Part shown: in pieces, positions 7,884 through 15,784 of the stretch
Layout of the letters: the number at the start of each line of letters is the position of its first letter
How positions within the stretch are numbered: position 1 is the first letter of the stretch
From: Pseudomonadota bacterium
GTDB lineage: Bacteria; Pseudomonadota; Alphaproteobacteria; Geminicoccales; Geminicoccaceae
NCBI GenBank assembly: GCA_030549795.1
Contig: JAUQQO010000043.1
Coordinates: 1 to 37,359 of the forward strand
Direction: 5' to 3'
DNA: 37,359 nucleotides
Notes under the pieces: generated by a model
Told to the model about the DNA's origin: nothing
Database searches by the model: none
Seen by the model: only the letters and a program-made list of their open reading frames with translations
Program-made: the position numbers and the translations under genes

Positions 7884-8669
7884 CTAAGGACAGCGCACGA
7901 GCCAGCGGTCCAGCTTTTTGCGCTTGAAGATCAAGCCCCAGCCATAGTTTCGGTTGAGCGCGCAGAACTGCGCCTGCTGCCGTCGGTTCGCCGTGTACTC
8001 GATAACGAACACGGCTTTGCCCGCGCGTCGGAAGGGGAGAAAGAGCTGGCATTCGTTGTAGGTATAACAGCTCTCGACGAGCGCCCAGTCGAAGTCGGCG
8101 ACCAGACGATCGGCGAGCAATCCGGTGTTTTTAAGGCCGATCGAGAGGCCGCGCGCGTGCGCCGCCTGCGCGAGCCAGCGGTTGAAGCGCAGCTGGTCAT
8201 CCGAGCTGAGCGCAAAGCCGGTGTCATTCTCATAACCGTTGACGTTGTCGGCCTCCACCGTATCGAAACCCTTGCTGCGGCAGAGGTCGAGGCGCGCCTC
8301 GAGGATGGGCGCGAGCAAATCGATCCGGCGGATGTCCAGCCAACGTTCCCCGGGCCAGCCCTCATAGGCCTTGCCGAGGACCGTTGCGGGATAGCGGTTG
8401 GCATCGGGACGCCAGTTCTCCCATGCGCCGGCGTTGATGTAGCAGGCCAAGCGCACGCCGCGCGCCTTGAGGCTGGCGATCGTCTGGGGCGTGGCGTCGA
8501 AGAGATCGAGTTCGAGGAAGTCGACCGGTCGCTCGAAGTCGAAGGGCTTGGTGAACTGGATATCGAAGCGGAGGCCCTGGCTTGGAACCCAGAGCCGATC
8601 GGCCGCGGCGGCGCCCGTATCCGCCGCACCCAACAGCAAAACCAGGACGAAAAGCAACCAATAACGCAT
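7884..8669 (-). CDS. Secreted GH114-like (endo-alpha-1,4-polygalactosaminidase family) protein
   Basis: The 261-aa protein has an N-terminal signal peptide (hydrophobic residues 4-16, likely cut after about residue 22) and a TIM-barrel domain of the GH114 type. Recognisable strands are LACYINAGAWENWRPD, the acidic FDTVEADNVNGYEND, and LSIGLKNTGLL. Family members hydrolyse alpha-1,4-linked galactosamine polymers or act on other exopolysaccharides; the substrate here is unknown. It is expected in the periplasm or outside the cell. It lies 44 bp downstream of tctA on the same strand and could be the last gene of that transcript. The gap also holds a TTAA-N7-TGAAC sequence (8693-8708), so it may have its own promoter. 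Confidence 0.82.
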   Translation of the reverse strand: MRYWLLFVLVLLLGAADTGAAAADRLWVPSQGLRFDIQFTKPFDFERPVDFLELDLFDATPQTIASLKARGVRLACYINAGAWENWRPDANRYPATVLGKAYEGWPGERWLDIRRIDLLAPILEARLDLCRSKGFDTVEADNVNGYENDTGFALSSDDQLRFNRWLAQAAHARGLSIGLKNTGLLADRLVADFDWALVESCYTYNECQLFLPFRRAGKAVFVIEYTANRRQQAQFCALNRNYGWGLIFKRKKLDRWLVRCP

Positions 8670-8713
8670 GGCCTCGTTCTACGGCATAAAGGTTAAACTT
8701 TCGTGAACGCGCC

Positions 8714-10231
8714 TTAAGGCGCCTGCGCCGCTGCGCGCGCTCCGCCCGTGCGCCGGCTGCGCAGGCGCGCAACGAGCGGCCAGAAGAGCATCACAAAGCC
8801 CGCGATCATGATCGATGCGACGAGAGGGTTGGCGAAAAAGATGGTGAAACTGCCCTCGGACATGAGCAGCGCCTGACGGAAGGACTGCTCGGTGCGGTCA
8901 CCGAGGACAAGCGCGAGCACGAGCGGGGCCAACGGATAGTCGAGCTTCTTCATCACATAGCCGAGCACGCCGAAGATCAGCATCAACACGATATCGAACG
9001 CGGCGTTGTTGACGGTATAAGCGCCGATCGCGCACACGACCAAAATGAGCGCGGCAATGATCGGGAAGGGAATGCGCAGGATCGCCGCGAACCAGGGAAC
9101 TGCAACAAGCACGATCAAAAAGCCGACGACGTTGCCGAGATACATCGAGGCGATAAGGCCCCACACGAAGTCCTTCTGCTCGACGAAGAGCATCGGACCC
9201 GGCTGCAATCCCCACATGATGAGCCCGCCCAAGAGCACCGCGGCGGTGGGCGAGCCCGGAATGCCGAGGGCGAGCATGGGCAGAAGGGCCGACGTGCCAG
9301 CGGCATGCGCTGCTGTTTCGGGTGCGATCACCCCCTCGATGCGGCCGCGGCCGAATTCCGCCCCGTGCGGGCTCAGCCGCTTCGCCACGCCGTAACTCAT
9401 GAAGGAGGCGGGCGTTGCACCGGCGGGCGTGATGCCCATCCAACAGCCAATGAGCGCCGAGCGGAGGATAATCGCCTTGTGCTTGAGCATCTCCGCCCAG
9501 GTACGCACCACCGCCTTGAGATCGATCCGCCCATCGCGGCCCTTAAAGGACAGACCTTCTTCGATCGATTGCAGGATCTCCGAGATCCCGAACAGCCCGA
9601 TCACCACGACGAGGAAATGGAATCCCCGCATGAGTTCGGTCGACCCGAAGGTCCCGCGCAGCTGTCCGGTCACCGTATCCAGGCCGACCCCGGCGAGCAG
9701 AAAACCCACGAGCATCGCCGCCATGGTCTTAAATGGCGCCGCCGAAGAAAGGCCGATGAAGCTCGCAAAGGCGAGGAACATCACGGCGAAGAATTCGGCG
9801 GGCCCGAACTTGAGTGCGAACCCGGCAACCAATGGCGAGACGAAGGTGATGACGAGAATCGCCGCGAACGCGCCCAGAAACGACGAGGTGAAGGCGGCGG
9901 TGAGTGCTTCCGCGGCGCGGCCGCGCTGGGCGAGCGGATAGCCGTCGAAAGTGGTGGCGACCGACCAGGGCTCACCAGGAATGTTGAAGAGGATCGAGGT
10001 GATGGCGCCGCCGAACAGCGCGCCCCAATAGATGCAGGAGAGCAGGATGATGGCCGAAACCGGCTCGAGGGTGAAGGTGAGCGGCAAGAGGATCGCAACG
10101 CCGTTGGCGCCCCCGAGGCCGGGTAGCACGCCGATGAGCACCCCAAGCACGATACCGATGGTCATCAGCAAGAGGTTGTGGGGTGCCAGTGCGATCGAAA
10201 AGCCGTGGAAGAGCGCGGCGAGCTCGGTCAT
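8714..10231 (-). CDS. tctA: Tripartite tricarboxylate transporter, large permease subunit
   Basis: This 505-aa, very hydrophobic inner-membrane protein has about 10-12 helices and matches the TctA family. The glycine-rich IGVLPGLGGANGVAILLPL near residues 33-51 and the later GLQPGPMLF are family landmarks, the latter preceded by ALGIPGSPTAAVLLGG. With TctB and the periplasmic TctC it forms a cation-coupled secondary importer for carboxylates. The ATG at 10231 is preceded by GGAGGAAAC, about 15 nt away. tctB ends 46 bp upstream. The substrate cannot be read from the sequence; tricarboxylates, other organic acids and aromatic carboxylates are all known or suspected in the family. Confidence 0.95.
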   Translation of the reverse strand: MTELAALFHGFSIALAPHNLLLMTIGIVLGVLIGVLPGLGGANGVAILLPLTFTLEPVSAIILLSCIYWGALFGGAITSILFNIPGEPWSVATTFDGYPLAQRGRAAEALTAAFTSSFLGAFAAILVITFVSPLVAGFALKFGPAEFFAVMFLAFASFIGLSSAAPFKTMAAMLVGFLLAGVGLDTVTGQLRGTFGSTELMRGFHFLVVVIGLFGISEILQSIEEGLSFKGRDGRIDLKAVVRTWAEMLKHKAIILRSALIGCWMGITPAGATPASFMSYGVAKRLSPHGAEFGRGRIEGVIAPETAAHAAGTSALLPMLALGIPGSPTAAVLLGGLIMWGLQPGPMLFVEQKDFVWGLIASMYLGNVVGFLIVLVAVPWFAAILRIPFPIIAALILVVCAIGAYTVNNAAFDIVLMLIFGVLGYVMKKLDYPLAPLVLALVLGDRTEQSFRQALLMSEGSFTIFFANPLVASIMIAGFVMLFWPLVARLRSRRTGGARAAAQAP

Positions 10232-10277
10232 AGCGACGTTCGGTTTCCTCCGAGGAAGGGCGGATTAAGACGTTTCC

Positions 10278-10778
10278 TCAAAAGCCGAGCGCCTGTTCGA
10301 CCGGCCCCTTCGGCAAGGGAACAAGGAACCAGATCTCGAACACGAAGAAGGCGAGCAAGACCAGGGCCGCGGCGACCGGCACCGCCTGGCGCAGGGAGAA
10401 GCCGCCGAGGCCGCGCATGAACCACAAGACGAGTGCAGCCGAGGCGACGTAAATCCCGACGTAGAAGATCGCGACGCCATAGATCACCGCCGGAACCAGC
10501 ACCTGCAAAACCAGAAACAGACGCTGCCAACTCACGAACAGCTGGCCGTCTCGATTGCGGCGCAGGGCGTTGAGGAAGTTCACTAGGCTGGCAGCGACCA
10601 AAAGTATGCCGATCCAAAATGGGAAATAGCCCGCCTGCGGTCCGTCGAAGTCCCAGCCGTTGCCAAGACGTTGCCCTTCGACGATGGCGAGCACTCCCCC
10701 GGCGGCGAACAGCAACGCGAGCAAGAGCTCCATCAGTTTCTGCGAGATCCCGCTGCCGCCACCAGCGAACTGCGGCAT
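10278..10778 (-). CDS. tctB: Tripartite tricarboxylate transporter, small permease subunit
   Basis: The 166-aa membrane protein has four predicted helices. The family stretch GPQAGYFPFWIGILLV lies near the end of the first periplasmic loop. TctB proteins are poorly conserved, and the call rests on this motif, the helix pattern and the position between tctC and tctA. The ATG at 10778 has a good GGGAGGG Shine-Dalgarno sequence 7 nt upstream. An in-frame ATG at 10817 lacks one and would almost reach the tctC stop. It works as the small membrane partner of TctA in the importer. Confidence 0.9.
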   Translation of the reverse strand: MPQFAGGGSGISQKLMELLLALLFAAGGVLAIVEGQRLGNGWDFDGPQAGYFPFWIGILLVAASLVNFLNALRRNRDGQLFVSWQRLFLVLQVLVPAVIYGVAIFYVGIYVASAALVLWFMRGLGGFSLRQAVPVAAALVLLAFFVFEIWFLVPLPKGPVEQALGF

Positions 10779-10823
10779 GTCACGCCCTCCCGATCCGGCA
10801 ATTATCGATGCATTCAAGCGCGA

Positions 10824-11819
10824 TCACTTGGCAAGGAAACCAGCTTCGGCCATGAGCGCGCGGTGCCGCTCTTCTTCGCGCGCGAGCCAAGCCTTAAAGG
10901 CCTCACCTTCCAAGGTGGTCTGGTTGAAGGCCCCCTGTACCATGAGGTCCTTCCACTCCGGCGTCGCCCGCACTTTGGCGAAGAGATCGACGTAAAAGCG
11001 TACTTGTTCGGCGGTGACACCCGGCGGCATGAAGATGCCGCGCAACATCAGATATTCGACATCGAGGCCTTGGCTCTTGCAGGTCGGAATATCTGCCCAT
11101 GACATCATCGAGGTGATTTTTTCGGTGTAGGGCATGGGCTTGGAATCGAACACGCACAACGGGCGCAGTTTGCCCGCCTTCCAATGGCTGACCGCTTCGA
11201 TCGGATTGTTGACCGTGGTGTCGACATGGCCGCCTACGAGCTGCACCGCGACCTCGCCGCCACCCTTATAGGGCACATAGGCGAACTGGGCGCCGGTGGC
11301 CTTGGTGATGGCGACGGTGATGATGTGGTCTTCCTGGCGCGAGCCGGTGCCGCCCATCTTGAGCTTCTGCGTCTTGGCGGCGGCAAGCACATCGGCCACG
11401 CTCGTCCAAGGTGATTCCGCGTTGACCCACAAGACGAACTCGTCCAGAGCCAACATAGTGACCGGAGTAAGGTCGGTCCAGCGGAAGGGAATACCGGTTG
11501 CGAGCGGAGTCGTGAACAGGCTCGAAAGAGTGATTAACAGGAGATGCGCATCGCCTTTCTTTTCCTTGACCTCGAGAAAAGCCTCGGCGCCCGCACCACC
11601 GGGCTTGTTCTGAACCACGATCGGCTGTTTGATCAGCTCGTGCTTGGCGACGATGCCCTGGATCACGCGCGCCATCTGATCGGCACCGCCGCCGGTGCCG
11701 GCGGGAACATAGAGCTGGATCGGTTTGCTCGGCTCCCACGCCGCTGCCGTCGCGGCCCAACACAGGGACGCCAACACCATCGCGCATAGGCGTGCCCGCG
11801 ACCCACGCATGGCCAACAT
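10824..11819 (-). CDS. tctC: Bug-family periplasmic solute-binding protein
   Basis: The 331-aa protein has a cleavable signal peptide (hydrophobic region before AAAWEPSKP) and the Bug/TctC fold. Recognisable parts are the first strand IQLYVPAGTGGGADQMAR, VVQNKPGGAGAEA, and the mid-domain QFAYVPYKGGGEVAVQLVGGHVD. These line the carboxylate-binding cleft. The mature protein delivers its ligand to TctAB in the periplasm. The ATG at 11819 follows GGAGGAAAG directly. tctB begins 45 bp downstream. The gene is divergent from an acyl-CoA ligase, which could activate an imported acid, but this is inferred from position only. Confidence 0.95.
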   Translation of the reverse strand: MLAMRGSRARLCAMVLASLCWAATAAAWEPSKPIQLYVPAGTGGGADQMARVIQGIVAKHELIKQPIVVQNKPGGAGAEAFLEVKEKKGDAHLLLITLSSLFTTPLATGIPFRWTDLTPVTMLALDEFVLWVNAESPWTSVADVLAAAKTQKLKMGGTGSRQEDHIITVAITKATGAQFAYVPYKGGGEVAVQLVGGHVDTTVNNPIEAVSHWKAGKLRPLCVFDSKPMPYTEKITSMMSWADIPTCKSQGLDVEYLMLRGIFMPPGVTAEQVRFYVDLFAKVRATPEWKDLMVQGAFNQTTLEGEAFKAWLAREEERHRALMAEAGFLAK

Positions 11820-11849
11820 CTTTCCTCCGCCGCCCAACACAGCTCTCGA

Positions 11850-11877
11850 TCCCTAGCAGGTCCGACGCGCTTGTCAA
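11850..11877 (-). promoter_or_regulatory. Candidate promoter of the tct operon
   Basis: Read on the minus strand, a perfect TTGACA (11872-11877) is followed after 16 bp by a weak TAGGGA (11850-11855). It lies about 30 bp upstream of the tctC start. The -35 match is strong and the -10 match is poor. Confidence 0.4.
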
Positions 11878-11993
11878 AACACTTTTTGTGGATGAACCGG
11901 CAAAGGAAATCTTTAGCCTCTTGTTGGAGCAGTCAGCTGCGGGCAGGCTCGCGCTGCGGCGGATCGCCGCCCCTTTCGGCGGAGGCTGGACCC

Positions 11994-13529
11994 GTGAACC
12001 TCGCGCACCTGTTCCTTCGCATCGCGCGCCGCGATCCCGACGCTCCCGCGGTCGCTGTGGGGGCCAAAACGCTTTGGACCTATGCCGAGCTCGTCGCGCG
12101 CGCCGCCCATCTCGCAGCCGGTCTCGTCGACAGGCTCGGTTGTGCTGACGGCGACCGGATCGCGATCGTGATGGAAAATCTTCCCGAATACATAGAGATC
12201 GAGCTCGCGAGCTGGTGGGCGGGATTGGCCATCGTTCCGATCAACGCCAAGCTGCATCCCAAGGAACTGGCCTGGATCCTCGCCAATGCCGAACCCCGCG
12301 TGTGCTTCGCCTCGCCCAAGCTCGCTCGTGCCGTGGTCGAAGGCGGGGTGCCCGCCGGCTGTCGGCTGATCGAGGTGCGCAGCAAGGACTATGAGGAGCT
12401 GTTCGCCGCCGAACCCCACGCCATGCGCGCAGTCGAACCGGATCGGCTGGCTTGGCTCTTCTACACGAGCGGCACCACCGGTAGGCCCAAGGGGGCGATG
12501 ATCACCCACCGCAATTTGCGGGCGATGACCTATGCCTACCACATGGATGTCGACGCGGTGGCGCCCCGTTCGGCGCTGTTGCACGCCGCCCCCTTAAGCC
12601 ATGGCTCCGGATGCTATGTGAGCCCACATGCGGCGGTCGGCAGCTGCCACGTGGTTCCCGAAAGCGGCGGCTTCGATGAAGCAGAAGTGCTCGAGCTCTG
12701 CCGCAGTTGGCAGCGCGTGCACATGTTCGCTGCGCCTACCATGGTCAAGCGAATCGTGCGGGCGATCGAAGCCGGCGGTCCGGAACCGACTGGGCTCGCG
12801 ACGATCATCTACGGTGGCGCTCCGATGTACTTGGCTGATCTGCAACGCGCGCACGAAGTCCTGGGTTTTCGCCTGGCGCAACTCTATGGTCAGGGCGAAT
12901 CGCCGATGTGCATCACAGCGCTCTCCAAGCGCGAGCACGAGGCGGCGGCGAAGGCCGGGCGCAACGACATCCTGCAGTCGGCCGGCACCCCCCAGGTGGT
13001 GTGCGAAGTCATCGTCGCCGACGAGGAAGGCCGCCCGCTCCCGCCCGGCGAAGTGGGTGAAGTGTTGGTGCGCGGCGACAGCGTCGTGCCGGGTTATTGG
13101 CGCAATCCCGAGGCGACGCGCGCGACGATGGGAAGCGGCTGGCTTCGAACCGGAGATCTCGGAAGCTTCGATGCGGCCGGGTACCTCACCCTCAAAGACC
13201 GCTCGAAGGATCTCGTAATCTCGGGCGGAGCCAACATCTACCCGCGCGAGGTCGAAGAGGTTCTTTTAACCCATCCCAAAGTCAAAGAGGTCTCGGTCAT
13301 CGGTCTGCCCGATCCGGAATGGGGCGAGAAAGTGGTCGCCTGTGTCGTGGCCGAGCCGGGCACCCGTGCTGAAGAGCTCGATGCGCATTGTCTTGCCCAC
13401 ATCGCCCGCTTCAAACGCCCCAAAGAGTACGTCTTCCTCGATGCGCTGCCGAAAAGCGCTTATGGCAAGATCTTAAAGCGCGAGTTGCGCGCGCGTTTGC
13501 TGGCCGAGCGCGGCGAAGACCAGCGCTAA
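11994..13529 (+). CDS. AMP-dependent acyl-CoA synthetase/ligase
   Basis: The 511-aa ANL-superfamily enzyme activates a carboxylic acid to an acyl-adenylate and then to the CoA thioester. Motifs in order are the P-loop-like YTSGTTGRPKG (157-167), YGQGESP (298-304), the adenylate-binding WLRTGDLG (383-390), the hinge KDRSKDLVISGGANIYPREVE (401-421) and the catalytic lysine in YGKILK (Lys492). Length and motifs are complete. The GTG start at 11994 follows GGAGG at 11981-11985; the frame is open upstream to 11871, but that part shows no similarity. Fatty, aromatic and other acids are all possible substrates. Its divergence from tctCBA may link uptake to activation. The stop overlaps the convergent methyltransferase gene by 4 bp. 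Confidence 0.92.
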   Translation: MNLAHLFLRIARRDPDAPAVAVGAKTLWTYAELVARAAHLAAGLVDRLGCADGDRIAIVMENLPEYIEIELASWWAGLAIVPINAKLHPKELAWILANAEPRVCFASPKLARAVVEGGVPAGCRLIEVRSKDYEELFAAEPHAMRAVEPDRLAWLFYTSGTTGRPKGAMITHRNLRAMTYAYHMDVDAVAPRSALLHAAPLSHGSGCYVSPHAAVGSCHVVPESGGFDEAEVLELCRSWQRVHMFAAPTMVKRIVRAIEAGGPEPTGLATIIYGGAPMYLADLQRAHEVLGFRLAQLYGQGESPMCITALSKREHEAAAKAGRNDILQSAGTPQVVCEVIVADEEGRPLPPGEVGEVLVRGDSVVPGYWRNPEATRATMGSGWLRTGDLGSFDAAGYLTLKDRSKDLVISGGANIYPREVEEVLLTHPKVKEVSVIGLPDPEWGEKVVACVVAEPGTRAEELDAHCLAHIARFKRPKEYVFLDALPKSAYGKILKRELRARLLAERGEDQR

Positions 13530-14305
13530 GGCGTCACCTCGAGCCATACGCTCGTTTCGAGCGCCTCCGCCACGAGCGGCAGGGCGCTAAGCGGGCTTTG
13601 TGCGAGGCGCTGCGCACAGCGCGTCGCGAAAAAGCGGCTCGACCATAAAAGCCGCATGCGTCCCCCCAAGAGCAGCGCAGCGATCGCCGATTGTTCGTTA
13701 TAGCCGCGCCAATGCCAGTGCGCCGGATAGCCATCGGGTAGAAATATGTCGTGGAAGTGGACCAGAACACCGGGCGCAAGACGCGGAACCATGCGGCAGA
13801 GGATAAAGTCGACGTCGCTGCCCGGCACCAGAAGATGGCTCGAATCGACGAACAGCATGTCGCCTGCGGCGAGCCGGCTCGAAAGCGCGAGCTCCTCCTC
13901 GCCCACAAGACGCGGCCGGTGTTCGACCGGCACCGAAGGCAATGGCGCGCGCGGCTGCGGGTCGATCGCGATCAGCTGCCCGCTCCCATTGTCGCGCAGG
14001 GCGCGGGCGAGAAAGCGGGTCGAGTGCCCGGAGCCGATCTCGAGCACACAGCGCGGCCGCATAGCGCGCACAAGCGCATAGGCAACCGCAGCATCGAGGC
14101 GCGGGAACCAGTCCTGATCGAAGCGCGGCTCCGGGGCCGGCCCCCGCATCGTGCCAAGCGCACCCACAAAGCTCTCGGCAAGCGCGAAGGTCGCGCGCAT
14201 CCGCGGCAGCGCGCGTTCGAAGATCGGCTCGAGTTCGGGATAGGTGGATGGCGGCTTGATGTGCGCGGCGAACCGGTAAGGCAAGAAGAAGCCCGGGCGG
14301 CTCAC
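13526..14305 (-). CDS. Class I SAM-dependent methyltransferase
   Basis: The 259-aa protein has a Rossmann methyltransferase core. VLEIGSGHSTRFLARAL (from residue 87) is motif I, LIAIDPQPRA (111-120) supplies the acidic residue for the SAM ribose, and AAGDMLFVDSSH carries motif II. This resembles Methyltransf_24-type O-methyltransferases. The substrate is unknown. The GTG start at 14305 overlaps the stop of the upstream MBL gene as GTGA, so the two are coupled and may act on the same molecule; the frame stays open to 14848 but is the shadow of the MBL gene. There is no signal peptide or membrane helix. Confidence 0.85.
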   Translation of the reverse strand: MSRPGFFLPYRFAAHIKPPSTYPELEPIFERALPRMRATFALAESFVGALGTMRGPAPEPRFDQDWFPRLDAAVAYALVRAMRPRCVLEIGSGHSTRFLARALRDNGSGQLIAIDPQPRAPLPSVPVEHRPRLVGEEELALSSRLAAGDMLFVDSSHLLVPGSDVDFILCRMVPRLAPGVLVHFHDIFLPDGYPAHWHWRGYNEQSAIAALLLGGRMRLLWSSRFFATRCAQRLAQSPLSALPLVAEALETSVWLEVTP

Positions 14306-15144
14306 GGCACGAGCTCGAGCCCCTCGCGTGCGACGAGCGAACCCGGCAGGCGCGCAGCGAGCTCGGCCTCGATCGCCTCGAGCGCGGCATCGTCGCGCTC
14401 GGGGTCGTGGTGGAAGGCGATCAGGCGCTCGGCGCCGGCGAGTTCGCACAGCCGCACACCCTCTTCCCACGTGGAATGGCCCCAACCGCGAAAGCGCGGC
14501 ATCTCGGCATCCGTGTAGGTGCAGTCGTAGATGACGATCTGCGCGTTCGCGATGAGCTCGAGCACGGTCTCGTCGTGGCCGCGCTCGGGGTGCTCGGTGT
14601 CGGTGACGTAGCACACCGCGCGGCCGCCGTATTCGATCCGATAGCCGGTCGCTCCGCCGGGATGAACGAGCGGTGCGGTGCGCACCCGCACGCCCGGGAA
14701 GGGCTGCAGCGACGCGCCAGCCTCGAAATCGTGAAAGGCGATGCAGGCGTGCATGATATCCAGGGGCACGGGAAAATAGGGCGTCTCCATGAGCCGGCCG
14801 AGCACGCGCTGCAAGGAGGTACCCGAGCGCAGGAGATGCCCGGCCCAAAGCTCGAAGCAGTTGCCGGCCTCGTAGGCCGGCTTGAAGAACGGCAGGCCGG
14901 TAATGTGGTCGAGATGGGTGTGCGTCAAAAAGATGTGGGCGCGATACCGCGCTCCGGGCACCGCCGCCATGGCGTTGCCGAGCACCCGCAGCCCGGTGCC
15001 AGCGTCGAGGATCAGCTGATGGGGCCCGCAGCGCACCTCAACACAAGGTGTGTTGCCGCCGAAGCGCCCAGTCCCCGGTCCCGGGCAGGCGACCGTGCCG
15101 CGCACGCCCCAGAGTTTGACACGAAAATCGTCGCGATCGCCCAT
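14302..15144 (-). CDS. MBL-fold metallo-hydrolase
   Basis: The 280-aa protein has an intact metal-binding set: HTHLDH (75-80), His161 (PLVHPGG), Asp182 (YVTDTEH) and His246 (AFHHDPE). It begins with VKLWGVRGTVACPGPGTGRFGGNT, the opening of the subfamily related to PhnP and cyclic-phosphodiesterase-like hydrolases. It is probably a cytosolic phosphodiesterase or other phosphoester hydrolase; the substrate is unknown. The ATG at 15144 has a modest GAGGCGAG Shine-Dalgarno sequence and fits the family N-terminus better than the ATG at 15204. It is coupled to the methyltransferase downstream. Unlike the MBL protein in the homogentisate operon, nothing in its active site looks degenerate. Confidence 0.88.
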   Translation of the reverse strand: MGDRDDFRVKLWGVRGTVACPGPGTGRFGGNTPCVEVRCGPHQLILDAGTGLRVLGNAMAAVPGARYRAHIFLTHTHLDHITGLPFFKPAYEAGNCFELWAGHLLRSGTSLQRVLGRLMETPYFPVPLDIMHACIAFHDFEAGASLQPFPGVRVRTAPLVHPGGATGYRIEYGGRAVCYVTDTEHPERGHDETVLELIANAQIVIYDCTYTDAEMPRFRGWGHSTWEEGVRLCELAGAERLIAFHHDPERDDAALEAIEAELAARLPGSLVAREGLELVP

Positions 15145-15202
15145 CTCGCCTCGCCGCGATCCAAGATGCGGGGAAACGATCCGCTTCGCAACGCGCTTCC
15201 CC

Positions 15203-15233
15203 ACACCCTAGGTGTCGTTAACGCTGCGTTTAC
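15203..15233 (+). promoter_or_regulatory. Candidate regulatory region ahead of the spore-coat-U gene, with a CtrA-like site
   Basis: ACACC-CTA-GGTGT (15203-15215) is a short inverted repeat. TTAA-N7-TTTAC (15218-15233) differs in one base from the alphaproteobacterial CtrA consensus TTAA-N7-TTAAC. Both lie 75-105 bp upstream of the start at 15308. The match is short and could be chance. Confidence 0.25.
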
Positions 15234-15307
15234 CGCGCCATGGCATGGTGCCGGAGCCGGAGGTCGCAAGACCCCGGTAAGGGATCAACCCAATCCGGAG
15301 CCGGCCC

Positions 15308-15784
15308 ATGCGCCTTGCCCTCGCACTCGCCTGTTCGCTCACTCTTTTTGCGGCGAGCGCTGCTTACGCCGCCACGACCACTGGCAATCTTGCCGTTATG
15401 GTTGAAGTGATCTCGAGCTGCCGCGTTGGAGCTGCGAGCCTCGACTTCGGAGTGTATGGTTCGGGACAGAGCTCGGATCTCCGCGCCCAAGGAACGATCG
15501 CTTATGAAAACTGCATCGCCGCTACATTGAAGATTTCACTCGATGGCGGCTCGAGCGGCAATATCAACGGGCGCACACTCGTAAATGCCGCCGGCAACCG
15601 CCTCACCTATCAGCTCTACCGCGACAGCGCCCGCACCCGAATCTGGGGTACGGGGTCCAACGCCCTCTCCTTCACGCCGACCAATGCTTCCGGTTCGGTA
15701 CCTGTCTATGGAACCATCCCTGGTGGACAAGCGGTGCCGGTCGGCCGCTACAGCGATACGGTCGTGGTCACGATCGAGTTCTAA
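15308..15784 (+). CDS. Spore coat U (SCPU/Csu pilin-like) domain secreted protein
   Basis: The 158-aa protein has a clear signal peptide (residues 1-21, cut at AYA-ATT). The mature all-beta domain has the SCPU pattern: an early cysteine pair region (VISSCRVGAASLDFGVYG, then YENCIAATLKISLDGG) and the closing GRYSDTVVVTIEF. Such domains are subunits of chaperone-usher Csu pili or surface coats. No chaperone, usher or other subunit is nearby, so this is either a lone surface or periplasmic protein or is assembled by genes elsewhere. Its Shine-Dalgarno sequence is CCGGAG, 10 nt upstream. A nearly 1-kb gene-free stretch follows. Confidence 0.85.
   Translation: MRLALALACSLTLFAASAAYAATTTGNLAVMVEVISSCRVGAASLDFGVYGSGQSSDLRAQGTIAYENCIAATLKISLDGGSSGNINGRTLVNAAGNRLTYQLYRDSARTRIWGTGSNALSFTPTNASGSVPVYGTIPGGQAVPVGRYSDTVVVTIEF

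Noticed and set aside
6967-8052. A 361-codon minus-strand frame spanning the end of marR, the gene-free island and part of the GH114 gene
   Set aside because: It is Ala/Arg/Gly-rich with no motif, overlaps two supported genes, and is explained by the lack of stops in GC-rich DNA.
7257-8696. A 479-codon plus-strand frame through the first gene-free island and antisense to the GH114 gene
   Set aside because: More than half is a reverse shadow of the GH114 gene, and the remainder has no recognisable domain.
10255-10271. 14 of 17 bases match the 3' end of the CRISPR repeat (GGATTAAGAC) between tctB and tctA
   Set aside because: A single short partial match with no second copy or spacer spacing; treated as chance.
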